The position numbers and the translations under genes are program-made. A stretch of 25,044 nucleotides of DNA. It comes from Fimenecus sp045602655. Its GTDB lineage: Bacteria > Bacillota > Clostridia > Oscillospirales > Acutalibacteraceae. Positions 8,220 through 16,341 of this stretch are shown here, one piece after another. The first letter of the stretch is position 1. Every line of letters begins with the position of its first letter. The notes under the pieces are model-generated. The model worked only from the letters and a program-made list of their open reading frames with translations, had not been told where the DNA came from and ran no database searches. The DNA lies in assembly GCA_045602655.1 (NCBI GenBank), contig JAZSBY010000096.1:1-25044 (forward strand), read 5' to 3'.

Positions 8220-8247
8220 AAAAATCCCACATTATTGTGGGGTTTTT
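8220..8247. terminator. Intrinsic terminator shared by pdp and bioY
   Basis: A 12-bp stem (8220-8231 with 8236-8247, one T-G pair) and a 4-base loop, with T-rich and A-rich flanks so it can work both ways. The bioY stop codon (8232-8234) lies inside the loop. Confidence 0.85.
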
Positions 8248-8792
8248 GTTATATATGGTCTTATTTTGTATGCTGATAAAGATGCTAAGATTATGCAGAT
8301 TATTTCTTTTGGTAAGAATGGCAGGAAAACTGCCTGAATAAACCATATTGCTGAATAATCACTTTTATTGTAAACATTTGTGATGAATGCAAAGTATAAA
8401 ATGCCAATTATGTAGATTACTGAAATACCAAGTATAGAAATGATTATATTATACCATATTTTGCGATTTTTATGTTTTTGTACAAGAACACCAATTATTA
8501 CTGATGAGACTAAAAAACCGATTATAAAGCCAAAATTAGGCATTAAAACATAGCCTAATCCCCCACCGCCTGAAAAGATTGGCAAGCCGATTAGACCAAG
8601 AACAATATAGACACCAATTGCAAGAGCTGATGTCTTTAATGGTAATACAAGTGCTGTAAGCAAAACAAAAAATGTCTGCAAGGTAATTGGCATTATATTG
8701 GGCATTGGAATTCGTATAAATGAGCCGACACATATCAAGGTGCAGAATAATGCTGACAATGTCAAGGTTGTAATTAATTTTTTTCTTTTCAT
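8232..8792 (-). CDS. bioY: BioY, biotin-binding S component of an ECF transporter
   Basis: This 186-residue integral membrane protein has about six hydrophobic segments. The BioY signatures are PITLQTFFVLL (35-45) and GLIGLPIFSGGGG (66-78). BioY captures biotin and works with the EcfA/A'/T energy module, which is not in this window and is usually shared between S components. The ATG overlaps the birA stop by 4 bases (ATGA), so the two genes are one operon. The charged MKRKK start is typical. The last codons run into the terminator hairpin. Function is well supported by motif and partner. Confidence 0.94.
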   Translation of the reverse strand: MKRKKLITTLTLSALFCTLICVGSFIRIPMPNIMPITLQTFFVLLTALVLPLKTSALAIGVYIVLGLIGLPIFSGGGGLGYVLMPNFGFIIGFLVSSVIIGVLVQKHKNRKIWYNIIISILGISVIYIIGILYFAFITNVYNKSDYSAIWFIQAVFLPFLPKEIICIILASLSAYKIRPYITKTPQ

Positions 8793-9556
8793 TTTAATCT
8801 CACACTAACATCACCAGATGAAATCTCTTCAATTTCGCCATTTTCATTTCTTACAAGCAAATGACAATCATCTGTAATATCAATAACTGTTGCCGGTCTT
8901 GTGTTTTCACCTGATATGATGTTAATTTCTTTGCCTGTTAAATATGAATATTTCTTATATCTTTTTACAAAATCTGTATCATAGCCATTATACATATCAA
9001 AAAATCGATTTACTACATCAGCTACAATTTTTTCCTTGATATTTTCTTCTGTATTTCCCGGGAAAATCGCAGTTGCAATATCTTTTATTTCATCAGGAAA
9101 ATCATTTTCAGGTGCAATAACGTTTATACCGATACCTACAACAGCATAGTCGAGCATTTTGTCAGAGTTTATTGCTCCTTCAGTAAGTATTCCACACACC
9201 TTTTTACCGTCGATATAAATATCATTGACCCATTTGATTTTGACATCATTCTTATTATATTTCATTACAGTTTCAGCAACAGAAACTGCCGCCATAACTG
9301 TCAGAAAAAGTGATTTTTCGGCAGAAAATTCAGGATATAAAAGCAGAGAAAAGTATATTCCTGTACCGTTTGGGGAATAAAAAGAACGACCCATTCTGCC
9401 CCTGCCACATGTCTGACTTAAGGCTATAACGAGTTGATTGTCTTTTTCACCCTGTGAACCTATTTTTTTCAAATAATTATTTGTAGAATCAATTTCTTGG
9501 AAAATTGTTATATTCAGTTTTTGGTTTAAATATTGCTCTAATACTTTCTTATCCAA
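8789..9556 (-). CDS. birA: Biotin--[acetyl-CoA-carboxylase] ligase, class I (no DNA-binding domain)
   Basis: This 255-residue enzyme activates biotin as biotinyl-AMP and attaches it to carboxylase lysines. The core motifs are GRGRMGR (51-57, biotinyl-AMP loop), KWVNDI (108-113) and GKKVCGILTE, with VGIGINV after them. The C-terminal small domain is present. It starts directly at the catalytic core, so there is no helix-turn-helix and it should not act as a biotin repressor. The start is TTG at 9556, with GGTGA 5 bases upstream. Reading on to an ATG at 9832 would add about 92 residues of hydrophobic, unrelated sequence overlapping glgP, and is rejected. Pairing with bioY matches its role. Confidence 0.92.
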   Translation of the reverse strand: MDKKVLEQYLNQKLNITIFQEIDSTNNYLKKIGSQGEKDNQLVIALSQTCGRGRMGRSFYSPNGTGIYFSLLLYPEFSAEKSLFLTVMAAVSVAETVMKYNKNDVKIKWVNDIYIDGKKVCGILTEGAINSDKMLDYAVVGIGINVIAPENDFPDEIKDIATAIFPGNTEENIKEKIVADVVNRFFDMYNGYDTDFVKRYKKYSYLTGKEINIISGENTRPATVIDITDDCHLLVRNENGEIEEISSGDVSVRLK

Positions 9557-9572
9557 AATAATCACCGCAATT

Positions 9573-9601
9573 ATTATATATTGAAATAATAAATTATGCA
9601 A
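9573..9601 (-). promoter_or_regulatory. Strong SigA promoter of birA-bioY
   Basis: TTGCAT (9601-9596), exactly 17 bases, then perfect TATAAT (9578-9573) on the minus strand. The expected start point falls only about 10-13 bases before the TTG start codon, so the leader is barely longer than the ribosome site. Confidence 0.7.
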
Positions 9602-9602
9602 G

Positions 9603-9628
9603 AAAAAAGGACTCAAAACGAGTCCTTT
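9603..9628 (-). terminator. Intrinsic terminator of the maltodextrin operon
   Basis: A 9-bp perfect stem (9606-9614 with 9620-9628), 5-base loop, followed on the minus strand by T-rich sequence. It lies 5 bases after the glgP stop and just before the birA -35 box, separating the two units. Confidence 0.85.
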
Positions 9629-9632
9629 AATT

Positions 9633-11981
9633 CTATAAATGCCAAATTTCTTCTGCGTATTGTTTAATTGTTCTGTCAGATGAGAATTTACCTGCATTAC
9701 ACATATTGAGCCAACACTTTTTATAAAATTCTCTTCTGTTTTTATAATCTGCATTAACTCGTATCTTTGTATCAACATAATCATTGAAATCAAGAAGTAA
9801 ATAATAATGGTCCGGCTTATGCCATGATGCACCTTTTAAAATTGAATCATATAGCTCTTTAAAGATTTTTGTTTTACCATCTTTAAGAGTTCCGTCAACA
9901 AGAGCATCAAGAACACGCTTGATTTTCTTATCAGTTTCATAAAGTTCTTTTGAAGAATAATTTTCTTTTATTTCTTCAATATTTTCCACACGAGCACCGA
10001 AAATATAGTTATTCTCTTCTCCTGCTTCTTCAACAATTTCAATGTTTGCACCATCATAAGTTCCAAGTGTTACTGCACCATTGAGCATAAGTTTCATATT
10101 GCCCGTACCGGAAGCCTCTGTACCTGCAGTGGAAATCTGTTCACTGACAGCGGCAGCAGCAACAAGTTTTTGAGCATAAGAAACATTATAATTCTTAACG
10201 AATACAACTTTGATATATTTTGACACTTCCTTATCATTATCAATAAGTTTTGCGATTTCGTTAATGAGTTTTATTATGCCTTTTGCACGAGCATATCCCG
10301 GTGCTGATTTTGCACCGAAAATAAATGTTGTTGGTGTAAAGTCTTTAAATGTGCCATCTTTGATTTCAAAATAAAGTTCAAGAATAGCAAGTGCATTAAG
10401 CAACTGTCGTTTATACTCGTGAAGTCGTTTAATCTGAATATCAAAAATTGAGTTTTCGTCTATATCTACGCCATCGTGAACTTTAATATAATCTACTAAT
10501 TGTTTCTTCTTTGTTTCCTTTATTGCAATAAATCTGTCAAGGACATTGTCATCGTCTGCATACTTTTCAAGCTCTTTAAGTCTGTCAAGGTTAGTTACCC
10601 ACTCATTAGAGCCTAAAAGTTCTGTAACAAGTGCTGATAGTTCACGATTACAAAGCAACAACCATCGTCTTTGTGTGATACCATTAGTTTTATTCTGGAA
10701 TTTTTCAGGATAAAGGTCGTACCAATCCTTCAAAACATCTGTTTTAAGAATATCAGTATGAATTCTTGCAACACCATTTACATACTTTGAGCAGAAAATT
10801 GCAAGATATGCCATGTGCACTCTCTTATCCTGAATAATCTGCATTTTTTCAGCTTTTTCTTTTTGAATACTCGCTGTTTTAAGTTCTTTTTTGAGCATCT
10901 TGTCAAGCTGTTTTATAATATCAACAACCTGTGGAATTGTATCCCGAACAATCTTTAAGTCCCATTTTTCCAATGCTTCCTGCATTATTGTATGGTTAGT
11001 ATAATTGAACACCTTTTTGCAGATTTCAACAGCATTTTCAAAATCAATTTTTTCGTTAACTGTTAAAAGTCTTATAAGTTCAGGAATTGAAATTACAGGA
11101 TGAGTGTCATTTAATTGAATTGTGATATAATCTGAAAATTTCGTGAAATCGTTACCGTGAATACCCTTAAATTTTCTTATGATATCCTGTAAAGATGCAC
11201 TTGAGAAGAAATACTGCTGTTTAAGTCGCAGTTTCTTACCTTCATTGTTATCATCGTTTGGATAAAGAACACGAGAAATGTCTTCTGCTCTGTTTTTAAG
11301 TGCAACTGATTTGTCGTATTTTTGAGAATTGAACAAATCAAAATCAAAAGGTACAAGTGCTTCGCTCTGCCATAATCTTAATGTACCAATATTATCCGTA
11401 TTATAGCCAATAATAGGCATATCATAAGGTATAGCCTTAACAGACATGTCTTTAAAGTCTATAGTCACTGCGTCGTTTTCAATTCTTTTTGACCACGGGT
11501 CACCCCATTTTGTCCAATCGTCTGCAGTTTCTGTTTGAAAACCATCAACAATATCCTGTTTAAAAAGACCATATTTATAACGAATTCCATAACCGTCAAG
11601 CGGAACATTAAGTGTTGCGGCACTATCAAGGAAGCAAGCAGCAAGACGACCTAAACCACCATTACCCAGGGCAGCATCTTCTATATCTTCAAGTGATTTT
11701 AAAGATACACCATAGGTGTTTAATTCACTTTCAATTTCATCATAAATACCCAACGAAACGAGGTTATTATAAATTGAGCGTCCCACAAGAAATTCTGCAG
11801 AAAAATAAAATGCTGTTCTTTTTTTAATTCGCTGATTTCGGCTGTTTTTCCAATTATCTGAAATTAAAGACATAACTGCACTTGAAATTACATCGTGTAA
11901 TTCGTATGAACTCAATTCCTTTATATCTTTTAAATATTTACTTTTTGAAAGCATTATTGCTTCATTAACAATCTGTGACAT
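9633..11981 (-). CDS. glgP: Glycogen/maltodextrin phosphorylase (GT35)
   Basis: This 782-residue, PLP-dependent enzyme removes glucose from alpha-1,4-glucans as glucose 1-phosphate. Family motifs run in order: EDAALGNGGLGRLAACFLDS, GYGIRYKYGLFKQ, QLNDTHP, TNGITQRRWL, the core FDIQIKRLHEYKRQLLN, and EASGTGNMKLMLNG with the PLP-binding lysine at about K640. It is slightly shorter than Escherichia coli GlgP or MalP (about 800-815). Its ATG directly follows the malQ stop with no gap, so it is translated with MalQ. Position last in a maltodextrin uptake operon suggests it acts as a maltodextrin phosphorylase on imported chains, though the same protein could also degrade glycogen. Confidence 0.95.
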   Translation of the reverse strand: MSQIVNEAIMLSKSKYLKDIKELSSYELHDVISSAVMSLISDNWKNSRNQRIKKRTAFYFSAEFLVGRSIYNNLVSLGIYDEIESELNTYGVSLKSLEDIEDAALGNGGLGRLAACFLDSAATLNVPLDGYGIRYKYGLFKQDIVDGFQTETADDWTKWGDPWSKRIENDAVTIDFKDMSVKAIPYDMPIIGYNTDNIGTLRLWQSEALVPFDFDLFNSQKYDKSVALKNRAEDISRVLYPNDDNNEGKKLRLKQQYFFSSASLQDIIRKFKGIHGNDFTKFSDYITIQLNDTHPVISIPELIRLLTVNEKIDFENAVEICKKVFNYTNHTIMQEALEKWDLKIVRDTIPQVVDIIKQLDKMLKKELKTASIQKEKAEKMQIIQDKRVHMAYLAIFCSKYVNGVARIHTDILKTDVLKDWYDLYPEKFQNKTNGITQRRWLLLCNRELSALVTELLGSNEWVTNLDRLKELEKYADDDNVLDRFIAIKETKKKQLVDYIKVHDGVDIDENSIFDIQIKRLHEYKRQLLNALAILELYFEIKDGTFKDFTPTTFIFGAKSAPGYARAKGIIKLINEIAKLIDNDKEVSKYIKVVFVKNYNVSYAQKLVAAAAVSEQISTAGTEASGTGNMKLMLNGAVTLGTYDGANIEIVEEAGEENNYIFGARVENIEEIKENYSSKELYETDKKIKRVLDALVDGTLKDGKTKIFKELYDSILKGASWHKPDHYYLLLDFNDYVDTKIRVNADYKNRREFYKKCWLNMCNAGKFSSDRTIKQYAEEIWHL

Positions 11982-13475
11982 TTATTTTACTCTTTTCTTT
12001 GTAGGTATTCTTTGGTATAGGCTTGTGTAGTATCTCAATTTTTCAGAAAGCTCATTTGTTATATAATCAGGCTTCGCTCTCCACTGCCAATTGTTTTCAG
12101 TAGTTGACGGAAAATTCATTCTAGCTTCATTTCCAAGACCCAAAAGGTCTTGCATAGTGACAATTGCAGTGTCTGAATTACTTGACCATACCGCTTTCAT
12201 GAATCCCCAGTTATAGCCTTCTTTTCGTGTCAGACGAAGATACTCTCTCGCTCTTTTGCGAGTTTTTCGAGGTGCAGTCTTAGTCATATAGCCAATAATT
12301 GTATCATTATCGTGAGTTCCTGCATAGGCAACTGAGTTTTTAGTAAAATTATGAAGAAGATAATCGTTTTCGTCATCGGTATCAAAAGCAAATTGTAAAA
12401 CTTTCATTCCGGGATACTTACTTTGTTTAAGCATTCTCTTTACAGCAGGAGTTAAAAAGCCTAAATCTTCTGCTATGATTTCTTTTTTTCCTAAATCTTG
12501 CTCAATTTCACGGAAAAATTCTATTCCGGGGCCCTTTCTCCACTCACCTGTTTTTGCTGTTTTGGAACCTGCCGGGATGCAATAATATGACTCAAAACCT
12601 CTGAAATGGTCAATGCGAATCACATCGCACATATTACACAGATGTTCAATGCGTTTCTTCCACCAAGAATAGCCGTCTTTCTCCATGTAATCCCAGTTAT
12701 AAAGCGGATTTCCCCACAACTGACCATCCTCGGAAAAGGCGTCAGGAGGACAACCTGCAACCTCAATAGGGTTACAGTCTTCATCAAGTAAGAATTGATT
12801 AGGATTTGCCCATACATCGGCACTATCCCCTGCAACATAAATAGGAATATCCCCTATAATTTTTATTCCGTTTTCTTTGGCGTATTTCTTCAAATCAAAC
12901 CATTGTTCAAAAAATAAAAATTGAATAGTTTTATAAAACTCAAATTCATTTTCAAGGTCTGTTTTCGCTTTGATTATCGCTTCTTTTTTTCTTAATTTTA
13001 TTTCCCTATCCCACTCGTTCCATGGCTTTCCTTTGTAATAGTCTTTTAAAGCCATATAAAGAGCAAAATCATCAAGCCAAAAACTGTTTTTATTACAAAA
13101 CTCTCTGTATTTTTCGTCAGGTTTAAAATTATTAAAGGCTTTTCTTAAAACTGTAAATCTGTTTTCAAAAAGCTTATTATAATCGACTTTATCAGGGTTG
13201 TTCCCCCAATCAACACCGCTATAATCCTCTCTTTTTAACAAATCTTTTTCGCACAAAAAATCAAAATCAATAAAGTATGGATTTCCTGCAAAAGTTGAAA
13301 AAGATTGATATGGGGAATCTCCATAACTTGTGGGACACAAAGGCAAAACCTGCCAATAAGTCTGACCACTGTTTTTGAGAAAATCAACAAATCTGTATGC
13401 TTCTTGACCTAAGGTACCAATGCCTGTTTTACCCGGCAAAGAAGATATATGCATTAAAACGCCACTTGTTCTCAT
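11982..13475 (-). CDS. malQ: 4-alpha-glucanotransferase (amylomaltase, GH77)
   Basis: This 497-residue cytoplasmic enzyme moves glucan segments between maltodextrins, releasing glucose and making chains long enough for GlgP. The start is ATG 13475 (MRTSGVLMHISSLPG, the normal GH77 beginning) with AGGTGA 4 bases upstream. An in-frame ATG at 13520 has no ribosome site and would overlap the upstream gene. Catalytic residues are D289 in VIRIDHFRGF (nucleophile), E336 in IIAEDLG (acid/base) and D389 in AGTHDNDT. Length is typical of the compact bacterial type. It sits 41 bases after the ATPase gene and abuts glgP. Confidence 0.95.
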   Translation of the reverse strand: MRTSGVLMHISSLPGKTGIGTLGQEAYRFVDFLKNSGQTYWQVLPLCPTSYGDSPYQSFSTFAGNPYFIDFDFLCEKDLLKREDYSGVDWGNNPDKVDYNKLFENRFTVLRKAFNNFKPDEKYREFCNKNSFWLDDFALYMALKDYYKGKPWNEWDREIKLRKKEAIIKAKTDLENEFEFYKTIQFLFFEQWFDLKKYAKENGIKIIGDIPIYVAGDSADVWANPNQFLLDEDCNPIEVAGCPPDAFSEDGQLWGNPLYNWDYMEKDGYSWWKKRIEHLCNMCDVIRIDHFRGFESYYCIPAGSKTAKTGEWRKGPGIEFFREIEQDLGKKEIIAEDLGFLTPAVKRMLKQSKYPGMKVLQFAFDTDDENDYLLHNFTKNSVAYAGTHDNDTIIGYMTKTAPRKTRKRAREYLRLTRKEGYNWGFMKAVWSSNSDTAIVTMQDLLGLGNEARMNFPSTTENNWQWRAKPDYITNELSEKLRYYTSLYQRIPTKKRVK

Positions 13476-13516
13476 AAAATCACCTGACAAAACTATATAA
13501 TTTTTGAAGGAAAATG

Positions 13517-14614
13517 TCAATCACATATAAGTCTTTCATTGATTTTATCAAAGATATGAATTCTGTCAATATCAATTTTAAATTTATATTTTCTATTCCT
13601 CGTGATTACGTTATTTGATGCTATATTCGCAATAATTTTTTTATCATTGAGATTTCCATATAAATAATAGTCCGCACCTGTCATTTCTGCAATATCAACA
13701 TACAAATCAAATGTATTATCTAAATCTTTTCCCTGCACAATTGATAAATCTTCAGGTCTAACGCCTAAAATTACATCTTTATTATCGTACATTACAAGAT
13801 AATCATTCATACGATGAGGAAGATTAATCTCACAATTATCAAAACTCAGAATATATTCTTCTTTTTTCTTTTTAACTTTGCAATCAATAAAATTCATCTG
13901 TGGTGAACCTATAAAACCTGCTACAAACAAATTTTTTGGATGGTTGTAAAGCATTTGTGGTGTATCAAATTGTTGTACAACGCCATCTTTCATAACAACA
14001 ATTCTATCAGCCATTGTCATCGCTTCTGTTTGGTCATGAGTAACATATATGAATGTGGTTTCAAGTTGTTTATGAAGCATTGAAATACGACTTCTCATTT
14101 CTGTACGAAGTTTGGCATCAAGGTTTGATAATGGCTCATCTAACAAAAAGACAGCAGGTTCTCTTACCATAGCTCGTCCCAATGCAACCCTTTGTCTTTG
14201 TCCTCCGGACAATGCGCGTGGTTTTCTATTAAGATATCCTTCAATATCAAGCATTTTTGCGGCAGCCAGTACCTTTTTATCAATTTCTTCTTTGGGTACT
14301 TTTCTGTTTTTAAGTCCGAATGCCATATTTTTATAAACAGACATGTGGGGATAAAGAGCATAACTTTGAAAAACCATTGCAATATCCCTGTCTTTCGGTG
14401 ATACATTATTTACAACATTATCCCCTATTTTTAACTCGCCGTCAGTAATTTCTTCAAGACCTGCAATCATTCTGAGAGTTGTTGATTTTCCACATCCTGA
14501 CGGACCCACAAGAATAATAAACTCTTTATCTTTTATATCAAGATTAAGATTGTCTATAACGGTTATACCGTCTTCATAGGTCTTTTTTATGTTTGTTAAT
14601 GTTATTGATGCCAC
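13517..14614 (-). CDS. MsmX/UgpC-type sugar ABC transporter ATPase
   Basis: This 365-residue ATPase drives CUT1 oligosaccharide importers. Visible parts: Walker A GPSGCGKST (37-45), Q83, signature LSGGQ (135-139), Walker B VFLLDEP (155-161) and switch H193 (YVTHDQ), followed by the C-terminal OB-fold regulatory domain typical of MalK, UgpC and MsmX. The start is GTG at 14614, with AAGGTGA 5 bases upstream. It lies between the permease genes and malQ, so it is probably the dedicated partner of these permeases. In many Firmicutes one MsmX serves several CUT1 transporters, so it may also serve others. Confidence 0.94.
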   Translation of the reverse strand: MASITLTNIKKTYEDGITVIDNLNLDIKDKEFIILVGPSGCGKSTTLRMIAGLEEITDGELKIGDNVVNNVSPKDRDIAMVFQSYALYPHMSVYKNMAFGLKNRKVPKEEIDKKVLAAAKMLDIEGYLNRKPRALSGGQRQRVALGRAMVREPAVFLLDEPLSNLDAKLRTEMRSRISMLHKQLETTFIYVTHDQTEAMTMADRIVVMKDGVVQQFDTPQMLYNHPKNLFVAGFIGSPQMNFIDCKVKKKKEEYILSFDNCEINLPHRMNDYLVMYDNKDVILGVRPEDLSIVQGKDLDNTFDLYVDIAEMTGADYYLYGNLNDKKIIANIASNNVITRNRKYKFKIDIDRIHIFDKINERLICD

Positions 14615-14623
14615 TTAATCACC

Positions 14624-15463
14624 TTATCCCTTAACAGCGCCATCAATAACGCCTTTAATAATATATTTCTGACAGAATAGATAGAAAACAATAATTGGAA
14701 TTATTGCTAAAACAAGCATGGACATAAATCCGCCCCAGTCAATTGCACCATAAGCACCTTGCATTGTTAACTGTATTGCAACAGAAAGTGTTTTATTTGA
14801 CGAGCCTAATAACAAGTATGGCAATAGAAAATCATTCCAAATCCACATTGCGTTAAGAATTGCAACAGTTATTGCAGTTGGTTTTAATATAGGGAAAACA
14901 ACATAGAAAAATGTCTTTATGGGGCTACATCCATCTATCATAGCCGCTTCTTCAATTTCTTGCGGTAAGCCCTTTACAAAACCGCTGAACATAAAAACTG
15001 ACAACCCTGACCCAAACCCTAGATAGACAGGAATAATACCTAAAACTGTATTTAGACCTAATCTATAACACACATCCGTCATTGTAAACATAACCATCTG
15101 AAATGGTACAATCATACTGAAAAGGAATAGATAATATATTATTTTGTTTACTTTTGTTTTAACTCGTGTGATATACCATGCGGTCATTGATGTAAAAACT
15201 ACAATTGCAAGTACAGAGCCTATTGTAATAATTAGTGTTCTTACGAATGCACCAAATATTCCAGATGAAGTAATACCGCTTATATAATTTTCAAAACCTA
15301 CAAATGTGTCTTCATTTGGGAATGAAAACGGCTCACTGATAATATTAAATTTAGATTTAAAAGAGTTTATTGCTACTAAATATAAAGGGAAAAGAAAGAC
15401 AATAGAAAGAATTGATAAAAATAAAAATGAAAGAATATTAGATAATCGTTTGCGTTCATTCAT
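14624..15463 (-). CDS. Maltodextrin ABC transporter permease, MalG type
   Basis: This 279-residue inner permease subunit has six predicted membrane segments. The ATPase-coupling EAA loop is EEAAMIDGCSPIKTFFYVVF near residue 187. The C-terminus ends KGVIDGAVKG, typical of MalG-like subunits of CUT1 importers. Its ATG overlaps the preceding permease stop by one base (TAATG). It ends 9 bases before the ATPase gene. The maltodextrin substrate is inferred from malQ and glgP downstream. Confidence 0.92.
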   Translation of the reverse strand: MNERKRLSNILSFLFLSILSIVFLFPLYLVAINSFKSKFNIISEPFSFPNEDTFVGFENYISGITSSGIFGAFVRTLIITIGSVLAIVVFTSMTAWYITRVKTKVNKIIYYLFLFSMIVPFQMVMFTMTDVCYRLGLNTVLGIIPVYLGFGSGLSVFMFSGFVKGLPQEIEEAAMIDGCSPIKTFFYVVFPILKPTAITVAILNAMWIWNDFLLPYLLLGSSNKTLSVAIQLTMQGAYGAIDWGGFMSMLVLAIIPIIVFYLFCQKYIIKGVIDGAVKG

Positions 15464-16308
15464 TATACTTCAACCTCTTTTCTACCCGTTATTTTCAACT
15501 GAACAAAAGCAATAATTGCAACTATTAAGAAAAATACAACTGCTTTTGCTTGCCCAACACCCTGCCAACCTATACGGCCATAAAAAGTGTTATATATATC
15601 AAGTGCAAGCATTGATGTTTCTCTTGCTGGTGCACCACCTGTCAATGCGAGATTCTGGTCAAAGAGTTTGAATGAATTTGTAAGTGTTAAAAAAAAGCAG
15701 ATTGTAACTGATGGCATTACCATAGGAATAGTAATGTTTTTTAATATCGACAATGAGGATGCACCATCTATTTTTGCCGCTTCTTTTAGTTCTACTGGAA
15801 TATTTTGTAATCCTGCTATATAAATAACCATCATATAGCCTATAAGTTGCCAATTCAAAAGAAAAACAAGTCCCCAAAAGCCAAAATCTGCATCATAGGT
15901 TATATCAAACCCAAACACTCCTAAAATTGCATTTATAAGCAAGTTCCATATATATCCTAAAACGATTCCACCAATAAGATTCGGCATAAAGAATACTGTT
16001 CTGAAAAAAGTGGTACCTTTTAATGCTCTTGTTAAAAGTAATGCCAAGCCAAAAGCTGAAATGTTTATTGTAATTACGGAAACAACAGTAAATTTTATAG
16101 TAAACCAAAGGGCGTTTAAAAAGTTTTCATCCTTAGTAAATGCCTTTATATAGTTTTCTATTCCTATCCATGTTGCACTTTCTATCGTTGTAAATTCAGT
16201 AAAGGAAAGATAAATTCCCATTATAAATGGAATAAGGAAAACAACCGTGAATGAAATTAAGGTTGGCAAAACAAACGCCGGGAAGTATTTTTTTATATTC
16301 TTTTCCAA
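15463..16308 (-). CDS. Maltodextrin ABC transporter permease, MalF type
   Basis: This 281-residue permease has six predicted membrane segments and the EAA loop ELKEAAKIDGASSLSILKNI. It lacks the large periplasmic loop of Escherichia coli MalF, as expected in Gram-positive CUT1 systems. The start is TTG at 16308, strongly supported by AAAGGAGGG 7 bases upstream. It follows the binding-protein gene by 33 bases and forms the translocation pore with the MalG-type subunit. Confidence 0.92.
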   Translation of the reverse strand: MEKNIKKYFPAFVLPTLISFTVVFLIPFIMGIYLSFTEFTTIESATWIGIENYIKAFTKDENFLNALWFTIKFTVVSVITINISAFGLALLLTRALKGTTFFRTVFFMPNLIGGIVLGYIWNLLINAILGVFGFDITYDADFGFWGLVFLLNWQLIGYMMVIYIAGLQNIPVELKEAAKIDGASSLSILKNITIPMVMPSVTICFFLTLTNSFKLFDQNLALTGGAPARETSMLALDIYNTFYGRIGWQGVGQAKAVVFFLIVAIIAFVQLKITGRKEVEV

Positions 16309-16341
16309 TATTTATCCCTCCTTTAAAAGTATCAGAATTAT

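Noticed and set aside
8789..9832. Extended BirA of 347 residues starting at ATG 9832
   Set aside because: The added 92 residues overlap glgP, resemble no biotin ligase, and would cross the glgP terminator and the birA promoter. TTG at 9556 has a ribosome site and begins at the catalytic core.
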